From: Verrucomicrobiaceae bacterium
GTDB taxonomy: Bacteria > Verrucomicrobiota > Verrucomicrobiia > Verrucomicrobiales > Verrucomicrobiaceae
Direction: 5' to 3'
DNA: 64,000 nucleotides
Assembly: GCA_015075365.1 (NCBI GenBank)
Contig: JABTUN010000004.1
Location: 124,001-188,000, forward strand
Shown here: piece by piece, positions 40,601 to 49,083 of the stretch
Position numbering within the stretch: position 1 is the first letter of the stretch
Layout of the letters: every line of letters begins with the position of its first letter
Made by a program: the position numbers and the translations under genes
Notes under the pieces: generated by a model
Seen by the model: only the letters and a program-made list of their open reading frames with translations
The model's database searches: none
What the model was told of the DNA's origin: nothing

Positions 40601-40862
40601 TTTGATGACCGCGCTCGTCGCCAGCCTCGGCTTCATCCCCATGGCCATCAGCGAAGGCGCCGGCGCGGAGGTCCAGCGCCCGCTCGCCACCGTCGTGATC
40701 GGCGGGATCGTCAGCAGCACATTTTTGACGCTCTTCCTGCTGCCGGTGCTGTATCGGTGGCTGATCGGACGTCCCGTGAGGAAAGAGCGGCTTGTGGAGG
40801 CACAATCATTACCAATCGCTAACGTGCCTGCTGCCGGTTTTTCCGGTGAGATGGCGGCATGA
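37656..40862 (+). CDS. czcA: HME-type RND heavy-metal efflux pump (CzcA/CusA family)
   Basis: 1068 residues with the RND topology. The diagnostic HME block is AVDFGLIIDGAVVMVENIVRVLG in helix 4, where the two Asp and a Glu form the proton/metal relay, and the start PVDAVPDITNTQVQINTAVAGL is typical of CzcA. The C-terminal tail (about 20 residues, LPIANVPAAGFSGEMAA) is extra and its DNA contains a copy of the 20-bp element. The stop overlaps the cytochrome ATG. Metal specificity (Zn/Co/Cd or Cu/Ag) cannot be decided. Confidence 0.93.
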   Translation: MIAAIIDFSLRNRFLVIIGSLLLLGAGIFSAMHLPVDAVPDITNTQVQINTAVAGLAPEETEKLVTYPLELALAGIQGVEEFRSLTKSGLSQVTLVFRDGFDIFRARQLVSERLVQVELPPGMTPQMSPISTGLGEILYYTLDYKKDAAERQQPRERQLMDLRDAHDYIVKPFLRTIPGVAEVNSSGGYERQLVIQPKPESLANAGMTFGELAEIIGQNVDNAGGGVIERGDDRVLIRGVSKVASAEDIANLPVKFAAGVEPLRVKDLAEVGIGSNVRTGCAVENGEEAVLGTVMMLVGENSRIISKRVEEKLGELQAKLPAGLEIRIQYARSEVVDRTIDTVKHNLFEGAVLVVVVLLLLLGNWRAALIVAMAIPLSFLFALIGMTFGGVSGNLMSLGAVDFGLIIDGAVVMVENIVRVLGEKQHELGRKLTAKERLQAVHEAGEQVGSPMFFGVLIITLVYLPILALTGIEGKMFHPMAITVMLALGGALVLALTLMPALCSLLLRGNISEKDNFLMRWAKAAYEPLLGLAWKLRWGVVAGVAVLLAGTVMLFMSLKQEFVPTLNEGSWTAMVYQPANTSLKTSLARCVKTQQYLINKVPEVTRTFARIGTSEVATDPMSPGEYDLYVFYKPREQWRKENGQPVTRDRLAELVREELAREVPEQDYDFAQPIQMRFNEMLEGSRADLAVRIFGEDYDTMEKVAGEVKTILEGLEGTNNAEFESQGRVPVLEIRVDRASMLKYNVEAAEVNAAITTAMAGHTAGTLIEHNRRRAIVVRLPESLRNDPEIMKALPVRTQDGGLITLGRLAEFVEVPQVDAIGRESGHRRVGLNVDLAGGTDSEAYVTAAREKIKTSIQMPEGYRVEFGGQFEHLQEARARLMIVVPLALVLIFVLIHSAFKSVMQALIIYTGIPLAITGGVAALWLRDLPFSISAAIGFIALCGVAVLNGVVLISCFNQLRNEGRDAAAAVGEGSLQRLRPVLMTALVASLGFIPMAISEGAGAEVQRPLATVVIGGIVSSTFLTLFLLPVLYRWLIGRPVRKERLVEAQSLPIANVPAAGFSGEMAA
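40807..40826 (+). promoter_or_regulatory. 20-bp regulon element, copy 2 (inside the 3' end of czcA, before the cytochrome gene)
   Basis: CATTACCAATCGCTAACGTG, 18 of 20 bases as consensus, 52 nt before the cytochrome ATG. It lies wholly in the czcA reading frame and would be an internal promoter or operator. Confidence 0.7.
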
Positions 40863-43141
40863 AAACGAAAATGTTGCGTGCCTGGGTCGTCGCGAGCTTG
40901 CTCGTCGGTTTGTCGTGCCAGTCGTTTGCCGGAGGCGGGCAGTGGACCGTGGTGGCCTGGAACAATCTCGGCATGCACTGCATGGATGATGATTATTCCG
41001 TCTTTTCCATCCTGCCGCCGTTCAACACAATCAACGCGCAGGTCATGGATGCGGCCGGGCATCTGATCACCGATCCTGCGGCGGCGGGCATCACGGTGAC
41101 GTATCAGGCGGTGGCGAATCCGGATGGCTCGATCAACACCACCTCGCTCGGGAAGACGAACTTCTACGACTACGCGGCCGTGCTCTACGGCGCGAATATG
41201 CCTGTCGATGCCGGCCTGGCCGGAAAGTCGATGCCGGGGGCCGCGAACACGCCGCAGACGATGAACTGGGTCGCGGGCATGAACTGGTTTGAGGCCGCGG
41301 GCATCCCGATCTGCCCCACGGACGATGCGGGGCACAAAAACGCGTATCCGCTGATGCGCGTGTCGGTCAAAAACGCCTCGAACATCGTGCTCGCCAGCGC
41401 CGACATCGTCGTGCCGGTGTCGGACGAGATGGACTGCCGTGCATGCCACAAATCGGGCTCCGGACCGGCGGCGATGCCTGCCGCGGGCTGGGTGAATGAC
41501 GCGAACGGCAAGCGTGACTTCCGTCTGAACATCCTGCGCCTGCACGATGAGAAAAACGCCGCCAATCCGCTCTACGCCGCGGCGTTGGCGTCGATGGGGT
41601 ATCCTTCGCAGGGGCTTTATCACAGCGTGGTCAATGCGAACAAGCAGGTGCTGTGCGCGCATTGCCATGCGTCGGAGGCGCTCGGCACCGGCGGTGTGGC
41701 CGGTGTACCGCCGTTGACGGCGGCAATGCACTCGAAGCACGCCACGGTCATCAATCCGACCAACGGCCTCCAGCTCGACAATGTGCTCAGCCGCAACTCC
41801 TGCTACATGTGCCATCCCGGTAGCGAAACGCGCTGCCTGCGCGGCGCGATGGGCAGCGCGGTGAATCCCGCCGATGGCTCGCTCGTGATGCAATGCCAGA
41901 GCTGCCATGGCAACATGGCCGCCGTCGGGGCCTCCACGCGCACGGGTTGGCTGCAGGAGCCGAACTGCCAGGCCTGTCACAGTGGCGATGCGCTTGCGAA
42001 CGAAGGCCAGATCCGCTTCACGAATGTCTTCACCACCGGCACCACGATGCGCGTGCCCGCGAATCAGCGCTTTGCCACGAATGCGAACACACCCGCGGCT
42101 GGCATCTCGCTATTTCGCTTCTCCAAAGGCCACGGCGGGCTCGTTTGCAGCGCCTGTCATGGCAGCACGCATGCGGAGTATCCGTCGCTGCATCGCGATG
42201 ACAATTTGTATGCCTGGAACAAGCAGGGGCATCGCGGGAAGCTCGCGGACTGCACCGTTTGTCATCCGTCGATGCCAACAAACAGCGTCGGCGGTCCGCA
42301 TGGCATCCATCCCATCGGCAGCCAGACCTGGGTGGTCGATCACGCCGACATCGCACGGACGGTGGGCATCAACGAATGCCGCGAATGCCACGGCAGCGAC
42401 TATCGCGGAACGCAGCTTTCTCGTGCGCAGGCGGATCGCTCGCTCACGACGAAGTTTGGGCTGCTCACGCTGAAGCGCGGGATGGAAGTGAGCTGCTACT
42501 ACTGCCACAACGGCCCCAGCAGCAGCAATGCGAGCACACACATTGGTCCCGCCGTCGCCAGCGGCCAGCTCAGCGTGCCGCTGAACACGCCTGCGAGCCT
42601 CACGCTCACCGCCAGCGGCACGAATCCGCAGCTCCGCGTGATCCAGCAGCCCATGCACGGCACCGTCGGCATCGCGGCCAAAGTGGCGACATATTTCCCC
42701 GACGCGGGCTACAGCGGCCCGGATGTCTTCACCTACATCGCGAGCGACAGCGGCAGCTTCATCGATTCGAAGCCCGCGACCATCTCCGTGACCGTCGGCG
42801 GCACCGATTACACGCTCGATAGCGATGGCGACGGCATCCGCGACTGGATCGAGTATGCGCTGGGCCTCGATCCTGCGCTGCCAAGCCCTGCGAAGCCGGT
42901 GGACGCCATCGAAAACGTCGGCGGCACGAATTACCTCACGCTGCGTGCCTTCCGCAGCCCGATGCTGCCGCCCGACATGCCCGTGACCATCAAAACCTCC
43001 GGCGATCTCCTCAACTGGATCGCCGGCACGATCCTCACGAACACCACTGGCGAGCTCAAAGTGCGCGATACGGTGCCCGCGAGCAATTCACCCGGCCGCT
43101 TCATCCGCATCGAGGCCACACGGCAGACGCCGAATCCGTGA
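40859..43141 (+). CDS. exported multihaem c-type cytochrome with nine CXXCH sites
   Basis: 760 residues. A signal peptide is followed by a conserved N-terminal block WNNLGMHCMDDDYSVFSILPPFNTI. Nine CXXCH motifs occur between about residues 193 and 550: CRACH, CAHCH, CYMCH, CQSCH, CQACH, CSACH, CTVCH, CRECH and CYYCH. Then follows a cadherin/Ig-like domain (LNTPASLTLTASGTNP...) and a C-terminal DSDGDGIRDWIEYALGLDP segment with the common module ending in FIRIEATRQ. It probably moves electrons at or outside the outer membrane. It is coupled to czcA by ATGA, an unusual pairing. Confidence 0.88.
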   Translation: MKTKMLRAWVVASLLVGLSCQSFAGGGQWTVVAWNNLGMHCMDDDYSVFSILPPFNTINAQVMDAAGHLITDPAAAGITVTYQAVANPDGSINTTSLGKTNFYDYAAVLYGANMPVDAGLAGKSMPGAANTPQTMNWVAGMNWFEAAGIPICPTDDAGHKNAYPLMRVSVKNASNIVLASADIVVPVSDEMDCRACHKSGSGPAAMPAAGWVNDANGKRDFRLNILRLHDEKNAANPLYAAALASMGYPSQGLYHSVVNANKQVLCAHCHASEALGTGGVAGVPPLTAAMHSKHATVINPTNGLQLDNVLSRNSCYMCHPGSETRCLRGAMGSAVNPADGSLVMQCQSCHGNMAAVGASTRTGWLQEPNCQACHSGDALANEGQIRFTNVFTTGTTMRVPANQRFATNANTPAAGISLFRFSKGHGGLVCSACHGSTHAEYPSLHRDDNLYAWNKQGHRGKLADCTVCHPSMPTNSVGGPHGIHPIGSQTWVVDHADIARTVGINECRECHGSDYRGTQLSRAQADRSLTTKFGLLTLKRGMEVSCYYCHNGPSSSNASTHIGPAVASGQLSVPLNTPASLTLTASGTNPQLRVIQQPMHGTVGIAAKVATYFPDAGYSGPDVFTYIASDSGSFIDSKPATISVTVGGTDYTLDSDGDGIRDWIEYALGLDPALPSPAKPVDAIENVGGTNYLTLRAFRSPMLPPDMPVTIKTSGDLLNWIAGTILTNTTGELKVRDTVPASNSPGRFIRIEATRQTPNP

Positions 43142-43144
43142 ACC

Positions 43145-44155
43145 TCACCGCCACACGCTCGCGAAGTGATGCGCGAGTCGCAGTTTGTCAGCGACGGAGG
43201 GGGAGATGACGTAGGGATACAAAAACGGAGCGCCAAAGCTGCGGCTGATTTCATTCAGCATGGTGGCGAGGCTGATCCAGCGTTGCAGCAAGGCGCGGAA
43301 GCTGGCGTCTTCGGCATTGGAGCGAGGCTCCAGGCCGGCGGGCAGCGGCGCGAGGGTGGCCTGGATGCCGAGTTCCTCGCAGGTTTCGATGCCATCGACC
43401 ATTTGCAGGTAGTGCGCCCATGTTTCGGCCCAGTCCTCCCACGGATGCGAGGCGGCATAGGCGGAGATGTAGTGCTGCTGCCAGTTGGCGGGCGGGCCTT
43501 GCTGGTAGTAGCGGGCGAGGGCGCTGCCGTAGTCAAAGGAGTCGTTGCCGAAGAGCGTGCGAAAGGCGGTGCGCGAGGGATGATCCCAATGAAGACGCGA
43601 AAGGTAGCGATACCAAAGGTAGTGGCCGCTTTCGTGCCGAAAGTGACCAAGGAGTGTGCGTGAGGCCTCACCGAGTTGCTGGCGGTTGATTTGACGCCAG
43701 GTGTCGTCGGCTTCTTCGAGGCTCACGGTGATGACGCCGCTGAGATGGCCGGTGGTGGCGGCGGGATCGAGCGTGGTGCTGACGATGTCAAAGGCGAGGC
43801 CGTTGAGTGGATCTTCGGCGAGTGTGGGCAGCGAGATCTGAAAACCGATCAAGGTGTGGAGCAGGCGTCGCTTCGCGGCCTCCATGAGGATCCAGTGATG
43901 GCGATTCAAGGCGTTGCCGAGATCCGGAATCGTGCGGTTGAGGCGGCAGGAGGCGCAAAAGGCCTCGCCGGAGCCCGCGGGCACGAGCCAGTTGCAGGCG
44001 GCGTGGCGCTGGCCGTTGGCGCAGAGGCGGAATTTTTTGTCGATGCGGCGGATCACGCCGAGCCCCGGCTCATAACCGACATCCAGCCCGCAGGCGAGGC
44101 AGCGGGAGCTTTCAAAGAAGAGCGTGTTGCCGCAGGTGCATTGAAAGGACTTCAT
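43145..44155 (-). CDS. putative zinc-binding metallopeptidase with N-terminal zinc ribbons
   Basis: 336 residues. The N-terminal 70 residues hold Cys pairs at 6/8, 19/22, 45/54 and 67/70 (CTCGN, CLACG, CASC), zinc-ribbon-like. A metallopeptidase domain then has HFRHESGHYLWYR with HExxH at 174-178, and further YWxx-like residues including HPWEDWAETWAHYLQM, where Glu and His are likely third ligands. This is the family of putative zinc-binding peptidases (PF15887 type). The stop is next to the convergent cytochrome stop, and the start overlaps the GH130 stop. Confidence 0.88.
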   Translation of the reverse strand: MKSFQCTCGNTLFFESSRCLACGLDVGYEPGLGVIRRIDKKFRLCANGQRHAACNWLVPAGSGEAFCASCRLNRTIPDLGNALNRHHWILMEAAKRRLLHTLIGFQISLPTLAEDPLNGLAFDIVSTTLDPAATTGHLSGVITVSLEEADDTWRQINRQQLGEASRTLLGHFRHESGHYLWYRYLSRLHWDHPSRTAFRTLFGNDSFDYGSALARYYQQGPPANWQQHYISAYAASHPWEDWAETWAHYLQMVDGIETCEELGIQATLAPLPAGLEPRSNAEDASFRALLQRWISLATMLNEISRSFGAPFLYPYVISPSVADKLRLAHHFASVWR

Positions 44156-45645
44156 GCGGTCGCGGTGGTGGCCTCCGGTGGTGTGGCGTCGTGCATGAGC
44201 GTGGCGAGCAGGCCATCGACGGGCAGGCTGACGATGGCGGTGGCCTTGTCACTCATGGCATAGGGCAGGACGAGCTGGCCGCCGTGGATGAGGGAGCCGC
44301 AGCTATAGACGACATTGGGCACGTAGCCCTCGCGCTCCATGCCGACGGGGCAGAGCAAAGGCTCGCGCAGGCGGCCGATGACGCGCGTGGGATCATCGAG
44401 ATCGAGCAGCGCGGCACCGATGCAGTATTTCCGCATGGGGCCGACGCCGTGGGTGAGCACGAGCCAGCCGGAGGGGGTTTCGATGGGCGAGCCGCAGTTG
44501 CCGATCTTCACGGACTCCCAGACCTCGGCAGGGCGGAGGATGAGATGTGGATCGCTCCAGTAGTGCGGGTTGTCGCTGAACATGACCAAGAGGTTCTCGT
44601 CGTCCTGACGCGAGAGCATGGCGTGGCGTCCGGCGATGCGGCGCGGAAAGAGGGCCATGCCTTTGTTTTGCACGGCGCTGCCATTGAGCGTGAGCACGCG
44701 AAAGTGCAGGAAGTCCTGCGTCTCGATGAGCTGGGGCAGGATCGCGCGGCCGTTGTAGGCGGTGTAGGTGGCGTAGTAGGTGACGGTGCCGTCGTCATCG
44801 ACAAAGCGCACGAATCGCGCGTCCTCAATGCCGTTGCTCTCATTGTCGGAGACGGGAAAGAGGATGCGTTCGCTGAGAGCGAGCTTGGCGGAGAAGCGCA
44901 GCTCGTAGTTCGAGTCCGCGAGCCACTGGATGCACTCGAGCGTGCGTTTCGTCTCGTGCGAGAGCGGCAGGCTCTCACGCCGCACGCTGGCGACGCGCAT
45001 GGTGAGCTCGCTCCGGGTGAACTCGGTGGCGAGCGCGTCCATGACGGTGGCGGTGCATTCGTTGTCAAAGCCCATCTCGTGCAGCTTGATCATGAAGCGC
45101 TTTTTGCGATAGCCGGGGTTCGGCAGCACCTCCGGCAGGCTGACGAAGCGCGACACGGGCGTGAGCTCGATGTGTCCGGTGGGAGAGATGGTGCCCTCGC
45201 GGAATTCGATGGAGGAAATGTGGCCTTCACCGGTGGCGCGGAGGCTCATGATGAAGCGCAGGCCGCCTGCGGGCACGCCGCTTTGATCCGGATGCGGCAC
45301 GATGGAGGGATTGAAGAGCGCCGCGGCCTCCAGCGAGTATTCACCGCTGAAAAGAGCGCCGATGAGGAGCTGGCGCGAGCGGGTGAGCGGGCGCTGCGTG
45401 AAGATCTCGTGCTGCACTTTCTCGAAGTGCTTCAGCAGCGCGGTCTCGATGTCGAGATGGCGGCTGTCAAAGTCCGCATGCAAAGTGGCGAGCTCCTTTT
45501 CGACTTCTTCCTCCGTGAGTGCCAGCGCGCGGCCGATGACCGTGGAAAAGCGGCGTGCGCTGGAGGGGATGAAGGGACGGATGATGACTCGTGAACTCTC
45601 CGGCTGAAGTATGATTTGATGACGATGGATGGCGAGAGAACTCAT
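44152..45645 (-). CDS. glycoside hydrolase family 130-like enzyme (mannosyl phosphorylase or mannosidase)
   Basis: 497 residues. A five-bladed propeller with GIEDARFVRFVDDDGTVTYYATYTAYNG, the GH130 acid-residue blade, LFPRRIAGRHAMLSRQDDENLL, WESVKIGNCGSPIETPSGWLVLTHGVG and YVPNVVYSCGSLIHGG, all typical of GH130. The about 130-residue N-terminal helical extension marks the long GH130 subgroup. The enzymes phosphorolyse or hydrolyse beta-mannosides. It overlaps both neighbours by 4 nt, so it forms an operon with the GT4 and the peptidase. Confidence 0.9.
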   Translation of the reverse strand: MSSLAIHRHQIILQPESSRVIIRPFIPSSARRFSTVIGRALALTEEEVEKELATLHADFDSRHLDIETALLKHFEKVQHEIFTQRPLTRSRQLLIGALFSGEYSLEAAALFNPSIVPHPDQSGVPAGGLRFIMSLRATGEGHISSIEFREGTISPTGHIELTPVSRFVSLPEVLPNPGYRKKRFMIKLHEMGFDNECTATVMDALATEFTRSELTMRVASVRRESLPLSHETKRTLECIQWLADSNYELRFSAKLALSERILFPVSDNESNGIEDARFVRFVDDDGTVTYYATYTAYNGRAILPQLIETQDFLHFRVLTLNGSAVQNKGMALFPRRIAGRHAMLSRQDDENLLVMFSDNPHYWSDPHLILRPAEVWESVKIGNCGSPIETPSGWLVLTHGVGPMRKYCIGAALLDLDDPTRVIGRLREPLLCPVGMEREGYVPNVVYSCGSLIHGGQLVLPYAMSDKATAIVSLPVDGLLATLMHDATPPEATTATA

Positions 45646-47996
45646 GCGCGAGCGGGGAGTGGATGCTGCGCGAAGGTCATCTCCGCGAGGGCGAGGTGGA
45701 AGGCGAGCGTGGACTCCGCGCCCTGGTTTTCATTCACGCGGTCCGGATGCAGCCCGTCGGCGCAGCCGCCGGTGAGCGGATCGTAAAGCGGACGAGAGAG
45801 GTCATTGCGGCCGAGGAACCAGTCAAAAGCGCGGCGTGCCTCGCGCGACCACACGGGATCGCAGGTGAGGTGATAGGCGCTGAGGCAGGCGGAGATCATC
45901 GCCTGCGCCTCGACGGGTTGTTGATCAAAGTGCGCACGAGCACCGCCGCGGATGCAGAAGCCATTGCTGCCGATCGGGCGGAAGCATCCGGAGGGCGTTG
46001 TCTGGATGGAAACAAGCCAGCGCAGCGATTTGAGGCCGATGTCCTGCATCTCCGCGTGTTTCATCGCATGACCGGCGAGCAGCAGCGCCTGGCTGAGGCG
46101 CGCGTTGTCATACGTCGCGCCCGGCTCGAACCAGGGCCAGTCGGGTGTGGCGCAGTTTTTCCACAGCTGCATCAAATCCCGCGCCAGCACCTCGCGTGCG
46201 GCCAGCGCCGCCGCGCTCTCCGGCAGGCCGCGCAGATACTCGTGGATGCCCAGCAGGCAGAAAGCCCATGCGCGGGGCGAGGTGAAGGCCTCCACGCGTG
46301 CCAGACCGGCCTCAAACAAACGTGCGCACAGCCGCTGCTGCCCGGTGTGATGCGCATGCACCGTGCCGGTGCCCAGCGCCCACAGCGCGCGGCCGTGGCT
46401 GTCCTCGCTGCCCGCGTCCTCCAGCCAGCGGCGGTCAAAGCTCATGAAATTGCGAAAGCCGCCCGTGTCACGGTTCAGCGCCGCGGCAAGAAAAGCCAGG
46501 TAGGTCGTTGAGAGACCGTTCAGGCTGTCCGCGGGCGGTCTGGCACCGAGGTCATCCAGCAGGCAGCAGAGGATGAAGGCCCGCGCATTGTCATCCGTGC
46601 AGTAGCCATGATGAAAATCAGGCACCGTGTGCATCGCATGTTGAAAAATGCCCGTGCTGTCCGTCATGCGCACCACGTGATCCAGCTTCAGCGCGGGCAG
46701 CTCCGTCTTGCGGCCCGTGGTCCATCCGGCAAAGGCCGTGCGGGCCGGGGCGCGGCTCTCCGAGCAGGCCTGGCGAAAGGTTTCCAGGTAGCGCCGCGCC
46801 ACCGCGGGCCAGATCATGTCACGCCCTGACTGCCACGCCGCCTGCTGCGTGCGCTCGATGAGCCCCGGGCGCTCCAGATACTCGCACACCGCCGTCGTGA
46901 TGGCCGGCGGCTTCGCAAAAGGCACCAGCATGCCGCGCCCCTCCGCCAGCAGCTCCTCCGCGTGATGATACGGCGTGGACACCACCGCGCGGCCCGCGCC
47001 AAACACCTGCGCCAGCGTGCCGGAGGTGATCTGCTCGCGGTTCAAATACGGCGTCAGGTAGATGTCCGTCGCATTCACAAACTCGCGCAGGTCCGTAGGC
47101 GACACGTAGCGGTTGTCGAAAATGACATGCTCCTTCACTCCCAATTCCTCCGCCAGCCACTCCAGGCTCAGGCGGTAGCGCTCGCCCTCATGCGCCAGCA
47201 GATGCGGGTGCGTGGCGCCGAGGATGATGTAAACCACCTCCGGATGGCGTTGGATGATCGCCGGCAGCGCCTCGATCACATGCTCGATGCCCTTGCCCGG
47301 GCCGATCAGACCAAAGGTCAGCAGCACGCGCCGTCCCTCCACGCCAAACTGCGCCTTCGCCGTCGCCGACTCCACCAGCGGCACATCCGGGATGCCGTGC
47401 GGGATCACCTCGATCTTCGCCTCCGGCACTTCATACACCTCGCGCAGGATTTCCGCGCCCTTCCGCGCCATCACCACCAACCGCTCGCTGCGCTGGCTGA
47501 TCTGGTTCATCACCTTGCGCTGCGCCTCGTTCGGCTCCCGCAGCAACGTGTGCAGCGTCGTCACCACCGGCATGCGCACCTCCTTGAGCAGCGCCAGCAG
47601 ATGACTGCCCGCCGCGCCGCCGTAGATGCCAAACTCATGCTGCACGCACAGCACGTCCGCGTTGTCGAAGTTCAAAAAGTCCGCCGCACGGCGGTAGGAG
47701 TCGATGTCCTTCTCCAGCAGCTCAAAGCGCACGCGTGGCGGATACTCGTAGCCTTCCGCGCGGTCGTTCACCGCCCCCGCGTAGCACATCGCCTCTGGCG
47801 CGGCCGCTGCCACCGCCTCGCACAGATCACGCGTGAAGGTCGCGATCCCGCACTGACGGGGAACATAGTCCCCGAGAAATGCCACCCTCCTCGGTGGAGG
47901 CACCAGGTTCAAGACCCGGCTTTCTGGTAAGCTCGCATGTCTCAGCAGACAGCCTGCGTGCCTCGAAAGCAACACTTCATTCGGTCGTGGAAGCAT
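45642..47996 (-). CDS. GT4 glycosyltransferase fused to a helical alpha/alpha-toroid domain
   Basis: 784 residues. The first 400 form a GT-B glycosyltransferase with RVAFLGDYVPRQCGIATFTRDL, VQHEFGIYGG, IPHGIPDVPL, LTFGLIGPGKGIEHVIEALP and QVFGAGRAVVSTPYHHAEELL (family GT4). The second half, from about 430, has repeated helices with KLDHVVRMTDSTGIFQHAMHT, HGYCTDDNARA and WLEDAGSEDSHGRALWALGT, a pattern of GH-like alpha/alpha toroids. The exact start is uncertain: ATG 47996 is used because an earlier ATG at 48011 lies within the 20-bp element. It is divergent from the InlB-repeat gene. Confidence 0.88.
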   Translation of the reverse strand: MLPRPNEVLLSRHAGCLLRHASLPESRVLNLVPPPRRVAFLGDYVPRQCGIATFTRDLCEAVAAAAPEAMCYAGAVNDRAEGYEYPPRVRFELLEKDIDSYRRAADFLNFDNADVLCVQHEFGIYGGAAGSHLLALLKEVRMPVVTTLHTLLREPNEAQRKVMNQISQRSERLVVMARKGAEILREVYEVPEAKIEVIPHGIPDVPLVESATAKAQFGVEGRRVLLTFGLIGPGKGIEHVIEALPAIIQRHPEVVYIILGATHPHLLAHEGERYRLSLEWLAEELGVKEHVIFDNRYVSPTDLREFVNATDIYLTPYLNREQITSGTLAQVFGAGRAVVSTPYHHAEELLAEGRGMLVPFAKPPAITTAVCEYLERPGLIERTQQAAWQSGRDMIWPAVARRYLETFRQACSESRAPARTAFAGWTTGRKTELPALKLDHVVRMTDSTGIFQHAMHTVPDFHHGYCTDDNARAFILCCLLDDLGARPPADSLNGLSTTYLAFLAAALNRDTGGFRNFMSFDRRWLEDAGSEDSHGRALWALGTGTVHAHHTGQQRLCARLFEAGLARVEAFTSPRAWAFCLLGIHEYLRGLPESAAALAAREVLARDLMQLWKNCATPDWPWFEPGATYDNARLSQALLLAGHAMKHAEMQDIGLKSLRWLVSIQTTPSGCFRPIGSNGFCIRGGARAHFDQQPVEAQAMISACLSAYHLTCDPVWSREARRAFDWFLGRNDLSRPLYDPLTGGCADGLHPDRVNENQGAESTLAFHLALAEMTFAQHPLPARA

Positions 47997-48008
47997 CGCC
48001 GGGCGCTT

Positions 48009-48028
48009 CATTACCAAACCGTAAGGTG
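48009..48028 (+). promoter_or_regulatory. 20-bp regulon element, copy 3 (before the small repeat protein)
   Basis: CATTACCAAACCGTAAGGTG, 17 of 20 bases as consensus, 51 nt before the ATG at 48060 and 12 nt upstream of the divergent GT4 start. Confidence 0.7.
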
Positions 48029-48059
48029 CCCTCGGAGGGCATCGGGGTGAGTTGGCGGC

Positions 48060-49079
48060 ATGAAAACACATCGTTCACAAGCGCTCGTCCGCGCTGCCCT
48101 GCTGCTCCTCGCCTGTGTCCAGGTCGTGACGGCTTTCGCGGTGACTTACACCAATGTCTTCTTCAACGCCTCGCAGACGCGGACAGTGCTGGCTTCGAGC
48201 ATCAATGAGGTCACGATCCGCAGCGGTGAGTACACCTTCACCTACTCGGTGGATGGCTACTGGGCGCCCGTGGCAGGCGGTCAGCCCACGGGGCGCTTTT
48301 TCAGCGTGAACTGGCCCGCGGGCGTGCAGGCGCAGGCGATCACGGCAGGGCCGCTGCTGGGCAGGGGTGCCAACATCATCCTCAAACGAGCAGACGGGAA
48401 AAAATTCGACCTGAAGTCCTTCACCGGGAAAATCCTGCTCAACACGGCTGGCGCCGGGGCGGCGTTTGAAATCATGCCGCTGCTGGACGGCGAGGACGCG
48501 TTGCCTGATCCGCTGCAATTCGACTGTTCCGGCTATTACGGCGCCTCCTTCTCTCACACGCCGTCGCTGGTGAATTACGACACCTACAAGATTCACATGT
48601 GGGGAGATTTTGCGCTCACCGCGCTCACGCTGATGGACACGAACGCGCCGCTTACCGTCAGCATCGCTGCCGCGGCCTCGTCGGCAGCCATGGGCAGTGT
48701 CAGCGGAGCCGGAACCTATGACAGCGGCGCGGCATGCACGCTCACGGCCAGCGCCACTCCCGGCTGTTATTTCGTGAACTGGACGGAGGCAGGCATCGAG
48801 CAAAGCACACAGGCATCCTACAGTTTCACCGCGAGCGCCAATCGCACTCTGGTGGCTCATTTTGCGGCGCTGCCGGTGATAAATCTCACGCCGCCTGCCG
48901 TGGCGGCGGGCGATTTCCAGTTTGCCTGGCCTGCGTCGCTGAACTGGACGCTCGAAGAGAGCGGCGATCTGCTGAACTGGACGCCGTCCACGAGGGCCGT
49001 CACGACCAGCGGCAATCAGAAGCAGGTGAGCGTGCCGTCCTCCATCGGCGGGAGGTTTTTCCGGCTGGTGAAGCCGTGA
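48060..49079 (+). CDS. secreted single InlB/Listeria-type repeat protein
   Basis: 339 residues. A signal peptide (MKTHRSQALVRAALLLLACVQVVTAFA) is followed by a beta-rich region of about 160 residues and one repeat (about 195-265) with SAAMGSVSGAGTYDSGAACTL and NWTEAGIEQSTQASYSFTA. The C-terminal 65 residues (FQFAWPASLNWTLEESGDLLNWTP...FFRLVKP) match the end of the giant repeat protein. Secreted repeat proteins of this type in this phylum are thought to act at the cell surface. Function unknown. Its leader shares about 20 of 22 bases with that of the cytochrome gene. Confidence 0.85.
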   Translation: MKTHRSQALVRAALLLLACVQVVTAFAVTYTNVFFNASQTRTVLASSINEVTIRSGEYTFTYSVDGYWAPVAGGQPTGRFFSVNWPAGVQAQAITAGPLLGRGANIILKRADGKKFDLKSFTGKILLNTAGAGAAFEIMPLLDGEDALPDPLQFDCSGYYGASFSHTPSLVNYDTYKIHMWGDFALTALTLMDTNAPLTVSIAAAASSAAMGSVSGAGTYDSGAACTLTASATPGCYFVNWTEAGIEQSTQASYSFTASANRTLVAHFAALPVINLTPPAVAAGDFQFAWPASLNWTLEESGDLLNWTPSTRAVTTSGNQKQVSVPSSIGGRFFRLVKP

Positions 49080-49083
49080 GGTC

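Noticed and set aside
48011..48071. Longer GT4 N-terminus from ATG 48011 or further upstream
   Set aside because: It would put the coding start on the 20-bp element and in the divergent leader; ATG 47996 or a later start is more likely.
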